Shown: positions 16,415 to 25,743, counted from the stretch's first letter. The stretch is DNA of 54,637 bases from Saprospiraceae bacterium (GCA_022448945.1 JAKVCV010000023.1:1-54637), one strand, 5' to 3'. The notes: generated by a model from the sequence alone, not told the origin. Made by a program: numbers and translations.

Positions 16415-18622
16415 ATGGTTTTCAATCCGGATAACATAGCTAAAAATTCCTTATATTGTTTATTTAACATTGATGGTAACACTTTAGACAGTGTTTTATC
16501 AAATTCAATTAGTCAACTTGAACAAAAAGATAATTTCCCCAAAGATGCCTTAGAGGAACTACAAAAAACTATAAATAAAGCAAATGTAGTTGATTATGTA
16601 GATCAGGGTATTGCTGTAATAGAACACACATGTGATATAGAACAGAGTATAGATATCATAATTCGAACCAGTGAAAAAATTAATGCGGTCGCTGGCCAAG
16701 ATAAAATTGCTACAAGATTTATATGGGTTTTATTTAGTAAAGCTAAAACTCATGAACATTCAGCACAAGCACTACAATTTTCTAATCTTTTAAAAGATCA
16801 AGAAGTTCGGAATAAGTTCTATAGTATAAATACTGAGAAAGAATTTATAGACTTATTTAAAACAAGTGTAAAGGCACAAGTAAATTTAGAACATCATATA
16901 CCTGAGGAATTAAGACCTACAGGTAAATTTGCTGGTGGATTAATGAATGATGTCAAACGAACATTATCTACCTATAAGAAAGATTTTACAGATGGTTTCA
17001 ACTCCAAAAGTTTTGCTTCGATACTGTTTTTATATTTCGCATGTTTAGCTCCGGCTATTGCTTTTGGAGGTCTACTGGAGGTTCAAACAGATGGAGCAAT
17101 AGGCGTTACTGAAATGATAGTTGCTACTGCTATTTGTGGTGTTGCATACGCCTTATTTAGTGGTCAACCATTAACAATATTAGGCAGTACAGGCCCCGTT
17201 ATAATATTTATGGGTATACTATATCCGATATGCATTCAATACAACGTACCCTATTTACCAACTTTAGCATGCATTGGACTATGGACTATGTTGTTCCTAA
17301 TTATTTTAGCACTATTCGATGCATGTTCATGGATACGTTTTTTCACGAGATTTACAGATGACACCTTTGCAGGACTAATTAGTTTAATCTTCATCTATGA
17401 AGCTTTTTCAAAATTACTAAACGGTTTCAGTGCTGATGATACAGGATTCGTTGCATATGATAAAGCTTTCTTTGCATTAATACTTGGTTTAGGAACATAC
17501 TATATAGCCACCATGCTCTCCTCTGTCCGATCCGGCGTTTATCTTCGAAGAAAGGTTCGAGAATTTTTAGCAGATTTTGGAACAACAATTGCAATTATTT
17601 TAATGTTAGTCCTCTCTCTTCAGTTCAAAGATATCTCTATTTCAAGACTTGAAGTACCCGATAGTCTAGAACCTTCTTCATTTGTAATCACTGAAGAAAA
17701 ACTAAAAGAAAAAGGAATTTCAGATGCACTTAGTTCTACAATAATTAATAACCCATCTGTTCTACAGAATACTAATAGTTCAGTTGCCTCTAAAAATCTT
17801 TCTGAACCTATTAAAAAAGAATTAGAAACCATTGGATCAGAAGAAAGTAAAAAATTACTTAAAAGCAATACCAAGCGTTCTTGGTTTGTCAACCCTTTTG
17901 ATGCCCCTTCATGGGTGATATGGTCTAGTATTATACCAGCACTTTTATTGAGCATTTTACTATATCTAGACCAAAATATTACAGTACGATTAGTTAACCA
18001 CTCTCAATATAAACTACAAAAAGGATCGGGTTATCACCTTGATCTTTTTGTCGTTGCTATTTTAGTAGGGGTATGTTCATTACTAGGGCTTCCCTGGATG
18101 GTTGCAGCAACAGTTCGTTCTCTTAACCATGTTAGATCGTTGATTAAAGTCGATGAAAACGCCCAAGAAGAAGTTATTACTGGAACAGTAGAAACAAGAA
18201 TGACAGGTCTTTTTGTACATATTCTTGTAGGTATCAGTTTACTACTTCTTACATTTTTACAACTAATTCCAATGGCTGTCCTTTTTGGCTTATTCCTATA
18301 CATGGGTTTTGCATCTATGAAAGGAAATCAATTGTTTGAACGAATTAAACTATGGTTCATGGATCCATCTAAATATCCTTCAAACTATTACCTTAAGGTT
18401 ATCCCTACAAAAGAAATACATAAATACACTTTCATACAATCTCTTTCATTAGGAGTTTTATGGATTGTAAAAACAAGTGCAATCGCTATTTTATTCCCCT
18501 TATTTATTGCATTTTTAGTGCCTATTCGTATGGCTTTAAATAAATTCTTTACCCACTCTCATTTGGCCCTTCTAGATGCTGAAGAAACACCTGAAGATGA
18601 AGAATATAGAGAAAACGACTAA
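16415..18622 (+). CDS. SLC4-type bicarbonate transporter with EIIA-like cytoplasmic domain
   Basis: 735 aa. Residues about 25-150 match the layout of a PTS EIIA (fructose/mannitol) domain: GIAVIEHT, with H71 at the position of the phosphorylated histidine, FIWVLFSKAKTHEHSAQAL, and a final EKEFIDLF. Animal band 3 proteins carry the same fold in their cytoplasmic domain. From about 199 to 700 there are some 12-14 membrane helices with clear SLC4 phrases: ALFSGQPLTILGSTGP, WVIWSSIIPALLLSILLY, KGSGYHLDLFVVAILVGVCS, LLGLPWMVAATVRSLNHV, and VTGTVETRMTGLF-like text after it. The last part has FLYMGFASM and ends HLALLDAEETPEDEE as in animal members. The transporters move bicarbonate, alone or with sodium or in exchange for chloride. 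An extra loop lies around 410-475. The direction and ion coupling cannot be told here. Confidence 0.85.
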   Translation: MVFNPDNIAKNSLYCLFNIDGNTLDSVLSNSISQLEQKDNFPKDALEELQKTINKANVVDYVDQGIAVIEHTCDIEQSIDIIIRTSEKINAVAGQDKIATRFIWVLFSKAKTHEHSAQALQFSNLLKDQEVRNKFYSINTEKEFIDLFKTSVKAQVNLEHHIPEELRPTGKFAGGLMNDVKRTLSTYKKDFTDGFNSKSFASILFLYFACLAPAIAFGGLLEVQTDGAIGVTEMIVATAICGVAYALFSGQPLTILGSTGPVIIFMGILYPICIQYNVPYLPTLACIGLWTMLFLIILALFDACSWIRFFTRFTDDTFAGLISLIFIYEAFSKLLNGFSADDTGFVAYDKAFFALILGLGTYYIATMLSSVRSGVYLRRKVREFLADFGTTIAIILMLVLSLQFKDISISRLEVPDSLEPSSFVITEEKLKEKGISDALSSTIINNPSVLQNTNSSVASKNLSEPIKKELETIGSEESKKLLKSNTKRSWFVNPFDAPSWVIWSSIIPALLLSILLYLDQNITVRLVNHSQYKLQKGSGYHLDLFVVAILVGVCSLLGLPWMVAATVRSLNHVRSLIKVDENAQEEVITGTVETRMTGLFVHILVGISLLLLTFLQLIPMAVLFGLFLYMGFASMKGNQLFERIKLWFMDPSKYPSNYYLKVIPTKEIHKYTFIQSLSLGVLWIVKTSAIAILFPLFIAFLVPIRMALNKFFTHSHLALLDAEETPEDEEYREND

Positions 18623-18677
18623 TAAAAAATATAAATCATATAAGTATCTCTATTTTTAATACCATCAACAAAGGGTA

Positions 18678-18700
18678 TTTAGGCTTATGAATAAGCTAAA
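18678..18700. terminator. Hairpin downstream of the SLC4 gene
   Basis: An inverted repeat of ten pairs with one bulged G (TTTAG-GCTTAT paired with ATAAGCTAAA) lies 56 bases after the SLC4 stop codon. There is no strong U run after it. Its position suggests transcription termination or mRNA 3'-end protection. Confidence 0.35.
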
Positions 18701-18946
18701 TATAGAATGAGCACCTAAGCCATAAAAGGCAGTATATTTTAGTAATATAAAATTCCGTGCATTTTATAGATTAAAAATAAAAATTCTATCAATTTAATCT
18801 ATATAGGTTTCTTATTTTTTTACTTTACCTGGCCTTAACAATGTGCGCTAAAAGACATTTCCTAGCTTAAATTTATCCCATTTTAAATTAATTTTATTTG
18901 ATTTTTGTAGTTTATCAAAATTGCAATTTATCTGTTTTTTGTTTTC

Positions 18947-18966
18947 TTAGGGCCTTCGGCCTTAGA
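18947..18966. repeat. GC-rich palindrome (GGGCC-TTC-GGCCT)
   Basis: An eight-pair stem closed by a three-base loop in otherwise very A+T-rich intergenic DNA. No U run follows. Short GC-rich palindromes of this kind are often dispersed repeats in Bacteroidota genomes, but only this one copy is present in the window. Confidence 0.35.
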
Positions 18967-19108
18967 ATTAAATAGCTTCCAGTTAAGGTATAGGCACCTA
19001 ATATTATACTGATTTCCGCAACAAAAAAATATGGTAAAGCGTACAAGACCCTCTATTGCTCGAATTGAACCAAATTAATAATTTTCAAACAAACAAATCA
19101 AAGAAAAT

Positions 19109-20662
19109 ATGCTAGTAAAAACATTCGCCAGTGCAGTTGAAGGAATAGACGCTCAAGTAATAACGATAGAAGTAAGTGCAGGTGGACAGGTTATACAAGG
19201 AAAGCCAGGATACTCTCTGGTAGGACTCCCTGACAATGCAGTGAAAGAAGGATACTGGAGAATAGAAACTGCGTTAAAAGAAATTGGGTATCGTATCCCC
19301 AGAATAAAAATTATTATCAATATGGCCCCCGCAGATCTAAAAAAAGAAGGTTCTTATTACGACCTCCCCCTGGCAGTCGGAATTATGGCTGCTACAAAAC
19401 AAATACCTAACGATCAACTAAATAATTATATACTTATGGGTGAACTTTCGTTAGATGGCACCCTAAGACCTATAAAAGGAGCTCTTCCTATTGCTATGCA
19501 AGCAAGAAAAAAAGGTTTTAAAGGCTTTATTTTGCCTAAAGAAAATGCACGTGAAGCAGCAATTGTAAATGACCTGAAAATATATGGGGTTGATCATATT
19601 CAAGAGGTTGTTGACTTCTTTTGTGGAAATAAAAGTTTAAAAAACACCCTCGTAAATACCCGTGAAGAATTTAAATATAACCAAACTTTATTCTCTCTCA
19701 ATTTTTCGGATGTAAAAGGCCAGCGAAGTATCAAAAGAGCTATGGAAATAGCAGCCGCAGGTGGTCACAACATCATTCTAATAGGACCTCCTGGTGCTGG
19801 AAAAACAATGTTAGCAAAACGTTTTCCAACAATTTTACCGCCATTGGAACTAAACGAAGCATTAGAAACAACCAAAATACACTCTGTTGTTGGATTATTA
19901 CCTAAAGAGGCAGCATTGATACATGAACGTCCTTTTAGAACCCCACATCATACCATCTCAGATGTCGCTCTTGTAGGAGGAGGGAATTACCCAAGGCCGG
20001 GAGAAATATCACTAGCACATAATGGTGTTTTATTCTTAGATGAGTTACCGGAATTTAAACGCACAGTTCTGGAAGTGCTCCGTCAACCTATGGAGTCTCG
20101 TAGGATTACTATTTCCCGATCAAAATTCACGGTAGATTATCCAGCAAGTTTTATGCTGGTAGCATCTATGAATCCATGTCCCTGTGGCTACTACACTCAT
20201 CCTGAGAAAGATTGTGTCTGTTCAACTCAAAGCGTACAGAATTACCTAAACAAAATTTCAGGTCCTCTTATGGACCGTATAGACTTGCATATTGAAGTCA
20301 AACCTGTCGATTATGATGAACTTGCTGATGAAAGTATTCAAGAAAGTAGCGAAAAGATTCTAAAAAGAGTGATAACTGCTCGTAATATTCAAATCAAACG
20401 TTACAAAAAATATACTGATACACATTGTAATGCACAAATGGGATCAAGACACATCAAAACATATTGCGAACTGAATAAGGCAAGTAAATTACTTCTAAAA
20501 CGTGCTATGCAACACTTTCAATTATCTGCCCGCGCCTATGACCGGATTCTAAAAGTAGCAAGAACCGTTGCTGACCTTTCAGGTACAGAAGATATTCGTG
20601 CAGAACATATTGCAGAAGCTATACAATTTCGCAGTCTTGATCGGGAGAATTGGGTACAATAA
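19109..20662 (+). CDS. comM: ComM/YifB family Mg-chelatase-like AAA ATPase
   Basis: 517 aa, full length for the family. The N-terminal domain (1-185) resembles the Lon-like fold of YifB proteins (SLVGLPDNAVKEGYWRIE). The AAA domain has Walker A GPPGAGKT (226-233), Walker B GVLFLDELPEF, and the sensor region SMNPCPCGYY, followed by a cysteine cluster (C-P-C-G and C-V-C-S) typical of the family. The C-terminal helical lid is Mg-chelatase-like. In naturally competent bacteria ComM is a helicase that extends branch migration during chromosomal recombination of taken-up DNA; whether this organism is competent is not shown. Confidence 0.9.
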   Translation: MLVKTFASAVEGIDAQVITIEVSAGGQVIQGKPGYSLVGLPDNAVKEGYWRIETALKEIGYRIPRIKIIINMAPADLKKEGSYYDLPLAVGIMAATKQIPNDQLNNYILMGELSLDGTLRPIKGALPIAMQARKKGFKGFILPKENAREAAIVNDLKIYGVDHIQEVVDFFCGNKSLKNTLVNTREEFKYNQTLFSLNFSDVKGQRSIKRAMEIAAAGGHNIILIGPPGAGKTMLAKRFPTILPPLELNEALETTKIHSVVGLLPKEAALIHERPFRTPHHTISDVALVGGGNYPRPGEISLAHNGVLFLDELPEFKRTVLEVLRQPMESRRITISRSKFTVDYPASFMLVASMNPCPCGYYTHPEKDCVCSTQSVQNYLNKISGPLMDRIDLHIEVKPVDYDELADESIQESSEKILKRVITARNIQIKRYKKYTDTHCNAQMGSRHIKTYCELNKASKLLLKRAMQHFQLSARAYDRILKVARTVADLSGTEDIRAEHIAEAIQFRSLDRENWVQ

Positions 20663-20809
20663 GTAATTAATAGCATGTCCATTTAAATTGTATTTATGTA
20701 TGTAGAATAATTTTCTGGACTTGCAGATTATTAGTGCTTTTTATTAAATTTAGACTTTCTTGTTTCAATTTAATGATCAAACTCTTGAATGGACCTTAAA
20801 ATATTAATA

Positions 20810-21730
20810 ATGTACAGAAATACACTTACACTTTTACTAATTATAGCTTTTTCTCTATCCTTTTCCTTTTGTCAAGAAAACAATTATAACAAAATTAGAC
20901 TTTTCTATCTGGGTGGGCAATCCAATATGGATGGGTATGGTTATAATAGAGATCTCCCCGATTCTTTAAACCAGACGTATAAAAATGTATGGATCTTCCA
21001 CGGAAATACGGCAGGAGATCAGCAACCTAATGGTGGATTAGGGAAATGGGAAGTATTAAAACCAGGGCATGGTGTAGGTTTTTTTTCTGATGGTATTAAA
21101 AACAACCTTTCCAACAGGTTTGGAATAGAGTTGTCATTTATAAAAAAACTCCAGGCTATATACCCTAATGAAAAAATTGCATTAATAAAATATTCCAAGG
21201 GCGGGACTTCCATCGATGGCCAAGCTGCGGGGAATTATGGCTCCTGGGATCCCGACTTCAAAGATGGAACGGGGATCAACCAATACGACCACTTTCTTAA
21301 CACAATTAAAAATGCATTCAAAAACAATGATATAGATGGTGATGGGAAGAAAGATCTATTGATACCTAGTGGGATCATATGGATGCAAGGAGAGAGTGAT
21401 GCGGCATATACAGAAGATATTGCCAATCGTTATTACGTAAACCTTAAACGCTTAATGGCATTAATCCGTGAAAAATTCAATAATAATGAATTACCTGTTG
21501 TAATAGGAAAAATATCTGACTCCAAACAAGACAAAGATAACCAAGTCTGGAATTATGGTGCCATTGTACAAGAAGCCCAGGAAAAATATGCAAAAACAGA
21601 CGAAAATGCTATAATTGTTCGAAGTACTAAAAACTATAAGTATTCAGACCCTTGGCACTATAATAGCGAAGGATATATTGATTTAGGAGAAAAATTTGCA
21701 GAATCTTTGCAATTATTACTAAATAAATAA
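20810..21730 (+). CDS. Secreted SGNH-type carbohydrate esterase (CE6/DUF303-like)
   Basis: 306 aa from the ATG at 20810, which directly begins a signal peptide (MYRNTLTLLLIIAFSLSF to C21/Q); an ATG at 20789 adds seven residues. Family signs are LFYLGGQSNMDG with the catalytic serine S38, IIWMQGESDA as the third block, and DPWHYNSEGY near the end with the Asp-His pair. Enzymes of this family remove acetyl groups from xylan or sialic acid. NDIDGDGKKD in the middle looks like a calcium-binding loop. No T9SS domain is present, so the enzyme is probably periplasmic or released. Neighbours do not tell the substrate. Confidence 0.8.
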   Translation: MYRNTLTLLLIIAFSLSFSFCQENNYNKIRLFYLGGQSNMDGYGYNRDLPDSLNQTYKNVWIFHGNTAGDQQPNGGLGKWEVLKPGHGVGFFSDGIKNNLSNRFGIELSFIKKLQAIYPNEKIALIKYSKGGTSIDGQAAGNYGSWDPDFKDGTGINQYDHFLNTIKNAFKNNDIDGDGKKDLLIPSGIIWMQGESDAAYTEDIANRYYVNLKRLMALIREKFNNNELPVVIGKISDSKQDKDNQVWNYGAIVQEAQEKYAKTDENAIIVRSTKNYKYSDPWHYNSEGYIDLGEKFAESLQLLLNK

Positions 21731-21777
21731 GGAGTTATAAAAAAAAATATTAATAAACAATATTCTAAGTTTTAGAT

Positions 21778-22938
21778 ATGAGTAAAAGTACTAATAACAC
21801 GCCAGAATGGTTAAAAAATATTCAAAATGAAAGCTGGTTACCAGAATTGTTTATCTCTGGAACAGCTATATATTTTTTATCATCTTTTATGGTTTATCTT
21901 GACCATTCATTTGACTTGTTTCGTTTTTTTGGATTTAGACTTACTGAATCAATAAAGGTGATTTTTGCATTGAGTATTGGTGCGACTATTCTTCAAACAA
22001 TGTTGATCCTTCATTTTTTTCTAAGAGGGCTTTGGGTAGGATGGATTGGAATTAGCTATTGTTTTCCCAATGGATCTATTAATTCAAATCTCAATTTCAG
22101 AAACAAATTTAAGACAGATTCAAAAAACTTTGTCAAACCGATTGATATAATATTAAAATTAGAATATATATGTAGTTCATTATTTTCATTTTCATTTATT
22201 GTTGCATTTTCGTTTATAGGTTTTTTCATATGCTACTTTTGCTTTAATCTTATCCTAAGATCCACTTTCATTCTTTCCACAAGTTTCTTTTACGAGTCAT
22301 TCTTTGGTTATTCTTTAAGTCTAATCTTAGGGTTATTCACCATCCTTCTATTCCTAGACCTGTTCACCTTAGGAGGGTTAAAAAAAATACGATATTTAAA
22401 TAAACTATATTTTTACCCGTATAAAATCCTATATTTCCCTGCATTAATTTTTTTGTATGAAAACTCTTTAAATATTTTCATCAGCAATAACGGCAAACTT
22501 CGTGTTACACTCTTAAGTGCAGTTTTTCTGATTATTGGGACTACTACAAATTATCACAAATATGCTTGTTATGCCAATCTGCCTTGCTTCAGTGAACCTA
22601 GTTACTTTGCCCAAAATCATATCGATGATCAAAGAGAAGACCATACCCTGATTTTAAATTGGAGCTTTGAATCTACTTTTGTTACCAATAATTTAAGGAT
22701 TTTTTCTACTTTAAATGAATTGGAAAGTTATACTTACATTATAAACAAAAAGGAAATTTTCCCTAAGTGGATTAAATATAAACATCCTATAACAAAACAA
22801 ATAGGAAAGATCAGTTCTGTTCCGCTAGAGAATTTTAATAAAGGTCCGATTGAACTAATTATTAGCGGTGAACATGCTGCCCATTGGCGTAAAGGCACCT
22901 ATAAATGGGAAGAAAAGTTCGATTTTATTAAAGAATAA
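21778..22938 (+). CDS. Unknown multi-pass membrane protein
   Basis: 386 aa, not recognised. The N-terminus SWLPELFISGTAIYFL resembles a phrase I associate with uncharacterised membrane proteins of Bacteroidota. About six to seven hydrophobic segments occupy residues 27-275, after which about 110 residues form a soluble C-terminal domain with several histidines. It starts 47 bases after the esterase gene and is probably cotranscribed with it. A G+C-poor composition and many phenylalanines (a FSFSFIVAFSFIGFF run) are notable. Confidence 0.75.
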   Translation: MSKSTNNTPEWLKNIQNESWLPELFISGTAIYFLSSFMVYLDHSFDLFRFFGFRLTESIKVIFALSIGATILQTMLILHFFLRGLWVGWIGISYCFPNGSINSNLNFRNKFKTDSKNFVKPIDIILKLEYICSSLFSFSFIVAFSFIGFFICYFCFNLILRSTFILSTSFFYESFFGYSLSLILGLFTILLFLDLFTLGGLKKIRYLNKLYFYPYKILYFPALIFLYENSLNIFISNNGKLRVTLLSAVFLIIGTTTNYHKYACYANLPCFSEPSYFAQNHIDDQREDHTLILNWSFESTFVTNNLRIFSTLNELESYTYIINKKEIFPKWIKYKHPITKQIGKISSVPLENFNKGPIELIISGEHAAHWRKGTYKWEEKFDFIKE

Positions 22939-23063
22939 AAATCTTCAATAGCCAGATATTACAACTAAACATATGAGAAAATATACATCCAAATTTTAAA
23001 AAAAAATTATAGACTGGTGCAATAATTACATAAGAGCTCATTAAAGACAATTCCGGCTAAACA

Positions 23064-23237
23064 TTATTTTGAGTCTCCATTATCCTTCTTCTTTTGACTA
23101 ATATTATATCCAATTGCTCCCGCTATTCCCCCAGCTACTCCCCCCTTTATAAAAGGCGAAACTTCATATCCTAGAAGTTTGAATATAATAAATACAGTTA
23201 TAGAAACAACTATTGCTATTAGGATTCTTTGAGACAT
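23064..23237 (-). CDS. Small membrane protein with glycine-rich helix (57 aa)
   Basis: This 57-codon frame runs from an ATG at 23237 to a TAA at 23064. It encodes an N-terminal membrane helix (ILIAIVVSITVFIIF), a short linker with LGYEVSPF, a glycine-rich second helix (GGVAGGIAGAIGY), and a charged tail (SQKKKDNGDSK). This arrangement, helix plus glycine zipper plus basic tail, is not expected by chance and indicates a real small gene. Its job is unknown. It lies about 240 bases after the MBL-fold gene on the same strand. Confidence 0.6.
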   Translation of the reverse strand: MSQRILIAIVVSITVFIIFKLLGYEVSPFIKGGVAGGIAGAIGYNISQKKKDNGDSK

Positions 23238-23480
23238 GTTTTATCTATTTAGATAGAAGAACTTATACTTTAAAGTCAAATAATGATTATATCATATTAA
23301 ATGCTAAAGAAATAAAATAACTTATTTAATTGTAGTGATAAAACTCAAACTCTATATAAAAAATAATTCTTATGAAAAGGGATACAACTAAATGAAAAAC
23401 TATATTGCCACTCACTAAAAAAACACAACTTGCAGATAGTAAAAACGAAAAACCCTAATTGATTCTAATAAGTTTTTAAA

Positions 23481-24254
23481 TCAATAATTTAAAGGATACA
23501 TTTCTTCAGTGTCTTTTAAATCAACAAATTTTTCTGGAAATTTATTGTGTAATTCGTCAACTTTAGGATAAAACACCTTCGCAATTCTTTTAACCAATCC
23601 TGATGATGCCTTATCTTCATCATGGGTAGCTACAATATATCGTGGCTTTAAAATGTTAATCAACTTTGAAGCTTGAGCTATACCTGGATTAACATACCCT
23701 CCTAATAAAAAAGGCAATTTAAAAGTTGAAAAACTGGTTATTAATAAAATTATTTTAAGTTCATTTAAAACCTTAATTTGATCTGGGCTAATTGAATATC
23801 CATGAGGGCAATATACAATAGCATGAGTACCTTTTTTGATAACTACCCCATTAAATGACGCTTTGAATCGTTTCGGAGCGGGCAATAGACTAAATTCCAA
23901 TTCTCCTACTTTTATAGCCAAATTAGCAGCCAAATTAGGAATAACCCTTAATTCAACATCTTTAATACTTTTATTGATTCTTTTAGCTCCTTTACCAGTT
24001 GTTAAAATTAATGGATGGTCCATGCTGTTTAAGGTTTCCTCATGACAATGATCAGAAAAATGTTGTGACACCACAATCGCATCGTAATTGGGAATAGAAT
24101 CAATTTTAGCAGGAGGATATACATGCCACTGTGTATTAAAAAAAGGCAGATAATCTACTTCTACGCCTAACAGCCATGGATCTAAAACTACTGACGTGGT
24201 ATCCCAAGAAATATACCAACTACTGTCCATATTTAAACGTCTAATTTGTAACAT
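23481..24254 (-). CDS. MBL-fold metallo-hydrolase (UlaG/RNase Z-like branch)
   Basis: 257 aa from the ATG at 24254, with a second ATG two codons earlier. The metal motif is QHFSDHCHEE (residues 64-73 from this start), the H-x-x-D-H variant of HxHxDH with the first histidine altered; late metal ligands are visible in YIVATHDEDKA. No signal peptide is seen. Such proteins hydrolyse ester, amide or phosphodiester bonds with zinc, and the substrate here is unknown. It follows the cytochrome P450 gene after about 40 bases on the same strand, so the two are probably one operon, and the MBL enzyme may act on the P450 product or substrate. Confidence 0.75.
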   Translation of the reverse strand: MLQIRRLNMDSSWYISWDTTSVVLDPWLLGVEVDYLPFFNTQWHVYPPAKIDSIPNYDAIVVSQHFSDHCHEETLNSMDHPLILTTGKGAKRINKSIKDVELRVIPNLAANLAIKVGELEFSLLPAPKRFKASFNGVVIKKGTHAIVYCPHGYSISPDQIKVLNELKIILLITSFSTFKLPFLLGGYVNPGIAQASKLINILKPRYIVATHDEDKASSGLVKRIAKVFYPKVDELHNKFPEKFVDLKDTEEMYPLNY

Positions 24255-24295
24255 TACCAACTTTTAAAAACAAAAAAATAATAAAACAATTAACA

Positions 24296-25672
24296 CTAAC
24301 ACTTAATAGGCTTAACATTTAACTTAACACCCCCTTTTGGACGAAGTGTTACTAATGGCTCCATTTCAAGATCAGGTACATTCTCTGGCAAAGAAAATTC
24401 AAAATTTTGAACTAGCATCGTCAAAGCAATTTTCATTTCCATCATTGCAAAATTATTTCCAATACACATACGCTGACCTGCCCCAAAAGGGATATAAGCA
24501 TATTTATGCCGACTTTTTTTTAACTCAGAATTAAACCGTTCAGGTTTAAACAATTCTGGTTCTTCCCAATGATCAGAATGACGATGTAATGAATATACAT
24601 TTAAAATAAGCTGGGCATCTTTATTCATTTTATAACCACACATATCCGTATCATTCAAAACTTTTCGAGTTATCACCCATGCAGGCGGATAAATACGCAT
24701 TGATTCCTCCAAGACCATTTGTGTATATTTTAAATCTTTAAGCGTTTCAAAGTCCGGAGATTTACCTTTCAATACCTGCTCAACTTCTTGTTTCAAACGT
24801 TCTAGCTTTTCGGGATTTTTCATCAACAAATAAAAAGTCCAACTCAATGCAGTAGCAGTAGTTTCCTGACCCGCAACGAACAGAGTAATTGATTCATCTC
24901 TAAGTTGTTGAGCAGACATACTTTCTCCCGTTTCTTCATCAACTGTATGCATCAACATACTTAGTAAATCAAAGTGTTCACTTTCATCATCCTTTCTCTT
25001 ATCAATGATATTAAAGATTACTTTATCACTAAATTTTCTAGCTCTTTTATATCGAAGTATATTTGGAGTAGGAAGCCACAATGGCAATTTTAGTAAACTT
25101 CTGGCTCGGTCTGAAATAAATTTGTTCCCAATTGTAATAGCTTCTTGAATTTTGTTCACATCGGCATCGAGCGTGGTGCCAAACAAACATTTAGTGACAA
25201 TCTCAAGTGTAAGAAAGTTCATTTCTCTACTTATATCTACCGTCTGAACACCTTTCATCCTTTCAATGGTAGTCTGAGTAGCTGAGATCATAGTATGTAA
25301 AAAGTTCTTCATACTTTGATGATGAAAAGCAGGTTGTGCAATTCTACGCTGTTTTTTCCAAAATGCTCCTTCGCTAATTAAAAGACCATTTCCCAAAGAA
25401 TTTTTTAATACTTTATAATGTTCACTTTTGCCATAATCCTTTTTATTGGCAACCATAATCTCTTGAATATACTGGGGGTTAGAAATTACAAAAACAGTAA
25501 AAAAACGAGAATTAAGATCATAAATATCACCATATTCTTCAAACCATTCTGTTAAATACTCAAGGGGATTACTTAACATGGATAAAACATTTTTGATAAT
25601 CAACCACCATGAAGCACGAGGCAAAACTGGCATATCTTTTACTTGTTCTGCCTTACTTGTCTTGTTTTGCAT
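24296..25672 (-). CDS. Cytochrome P450
   Basis: 458 aa. The heme loop is FGAGQRMCIG with ligand C403, the I helix has AGQETT (267-272), the ExxR pair is E323-R326, and the C helix has WKKQRR (105-110). These are the full set of P450 marks. No membrane anchor is seen, so it is a soluble bacterial enzyme, nearest in layout to the CYP4/CYP102-like fatty-acid group, which is only a guess from the overall sequence. It needs a ferredoxin or similar partner, none of which is encoded nearby. The likely operon partner is the MBL-fold enzyme downstream. Confidence 0.9.
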   Translation of the reverse strand: MQNKTSKAEQVKDMPVLPRASWWLIIKNVLSMLSNPLEYLTEWFEEYGDIYDLNSRFFTVFVISNPQYIQEIMVANKKDYGKSEHYKVLKNSLGNGLLISEGAFWKKQRRIAQPAFHHQSMKNFLHTMISATQTTIERMKGVQTVDISREMNFLTLEIVTKCLFGTTLDADVNKIQEAITIGNKFISDRARSLLKLPLWLPTPNILRYKRARKFSDKVIFNIIDKRKDDESEHFDLLSMLMHTVDEETGESMSAQQLRDESITLFVAGQETTATALSWTFYLLMKNPEKLERLKQEVEQVLKGKSPDFETLKDLKYTQMVLEESMRIYPPAWVITRKVLNDTDMCGYKMNKDAQLILNVYSLHRHSDHWEEPELFKPERFNSELKKSRHKYAYIPFGAGQRMCIGNNFAMMEMKIALTMLVQNFEFSLPENVPDLEMEPLVTLRPKGGVKLNVKPIKC

Positions 25673-25735
25673 ATATTGAATATTTAGTTGTTTTGTCTTT
25701 ATTTCAAAAAATCAACTAATAAAATTTAACCACAA

Positions 25736-25743
25736 CAAAAATA
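25736..25743 (-). promoter_or_regulatory. Possible -7 box of the P450 operon
   Basis: On the minus strand this reads TATTTTTG, a match to TAnnTTTG, about 64 bases before the P450 start codon. No TTTG box is found at the expected distance upstream, so the call rests on the -7 box alone. Confidence 0.3.

Larger units (their letters stand above)
18623..19108. other. Intergenic region with hairpins, SLC4 gene to comM
   Basis: 486 bases. It holds two hairpins (18678-18700 and 18947-18966), an octamer GCACCTAA present twice (18711-18718, 18994-19001), and a 43-codon minus-strand frame with a TTG start (18915-19046) that reads as a membrane helix with a basic tail but overlaps the second hairpin. 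I see no tRNA and no clear promoter before comM. The region could contain a small RNA or decayed gene; nothing decides it. Confidence 0.35.

Noticed and set aside
18915-19046. Minus-strand frame of 43 codons with a TTG start, membrane-helix-like
   Set aside because: The frame crosses a GC-rich palindrome that accounts for part of its sequence, and it has no ATG start. Noted as a possibility, not annotated as a gene.
19055-19070. Sequence resembling a tRNA T-arm (CTCGAATTGAACC)
   Set aside because: No acceptor stem, anticodon arm or D-arm can be built around it.
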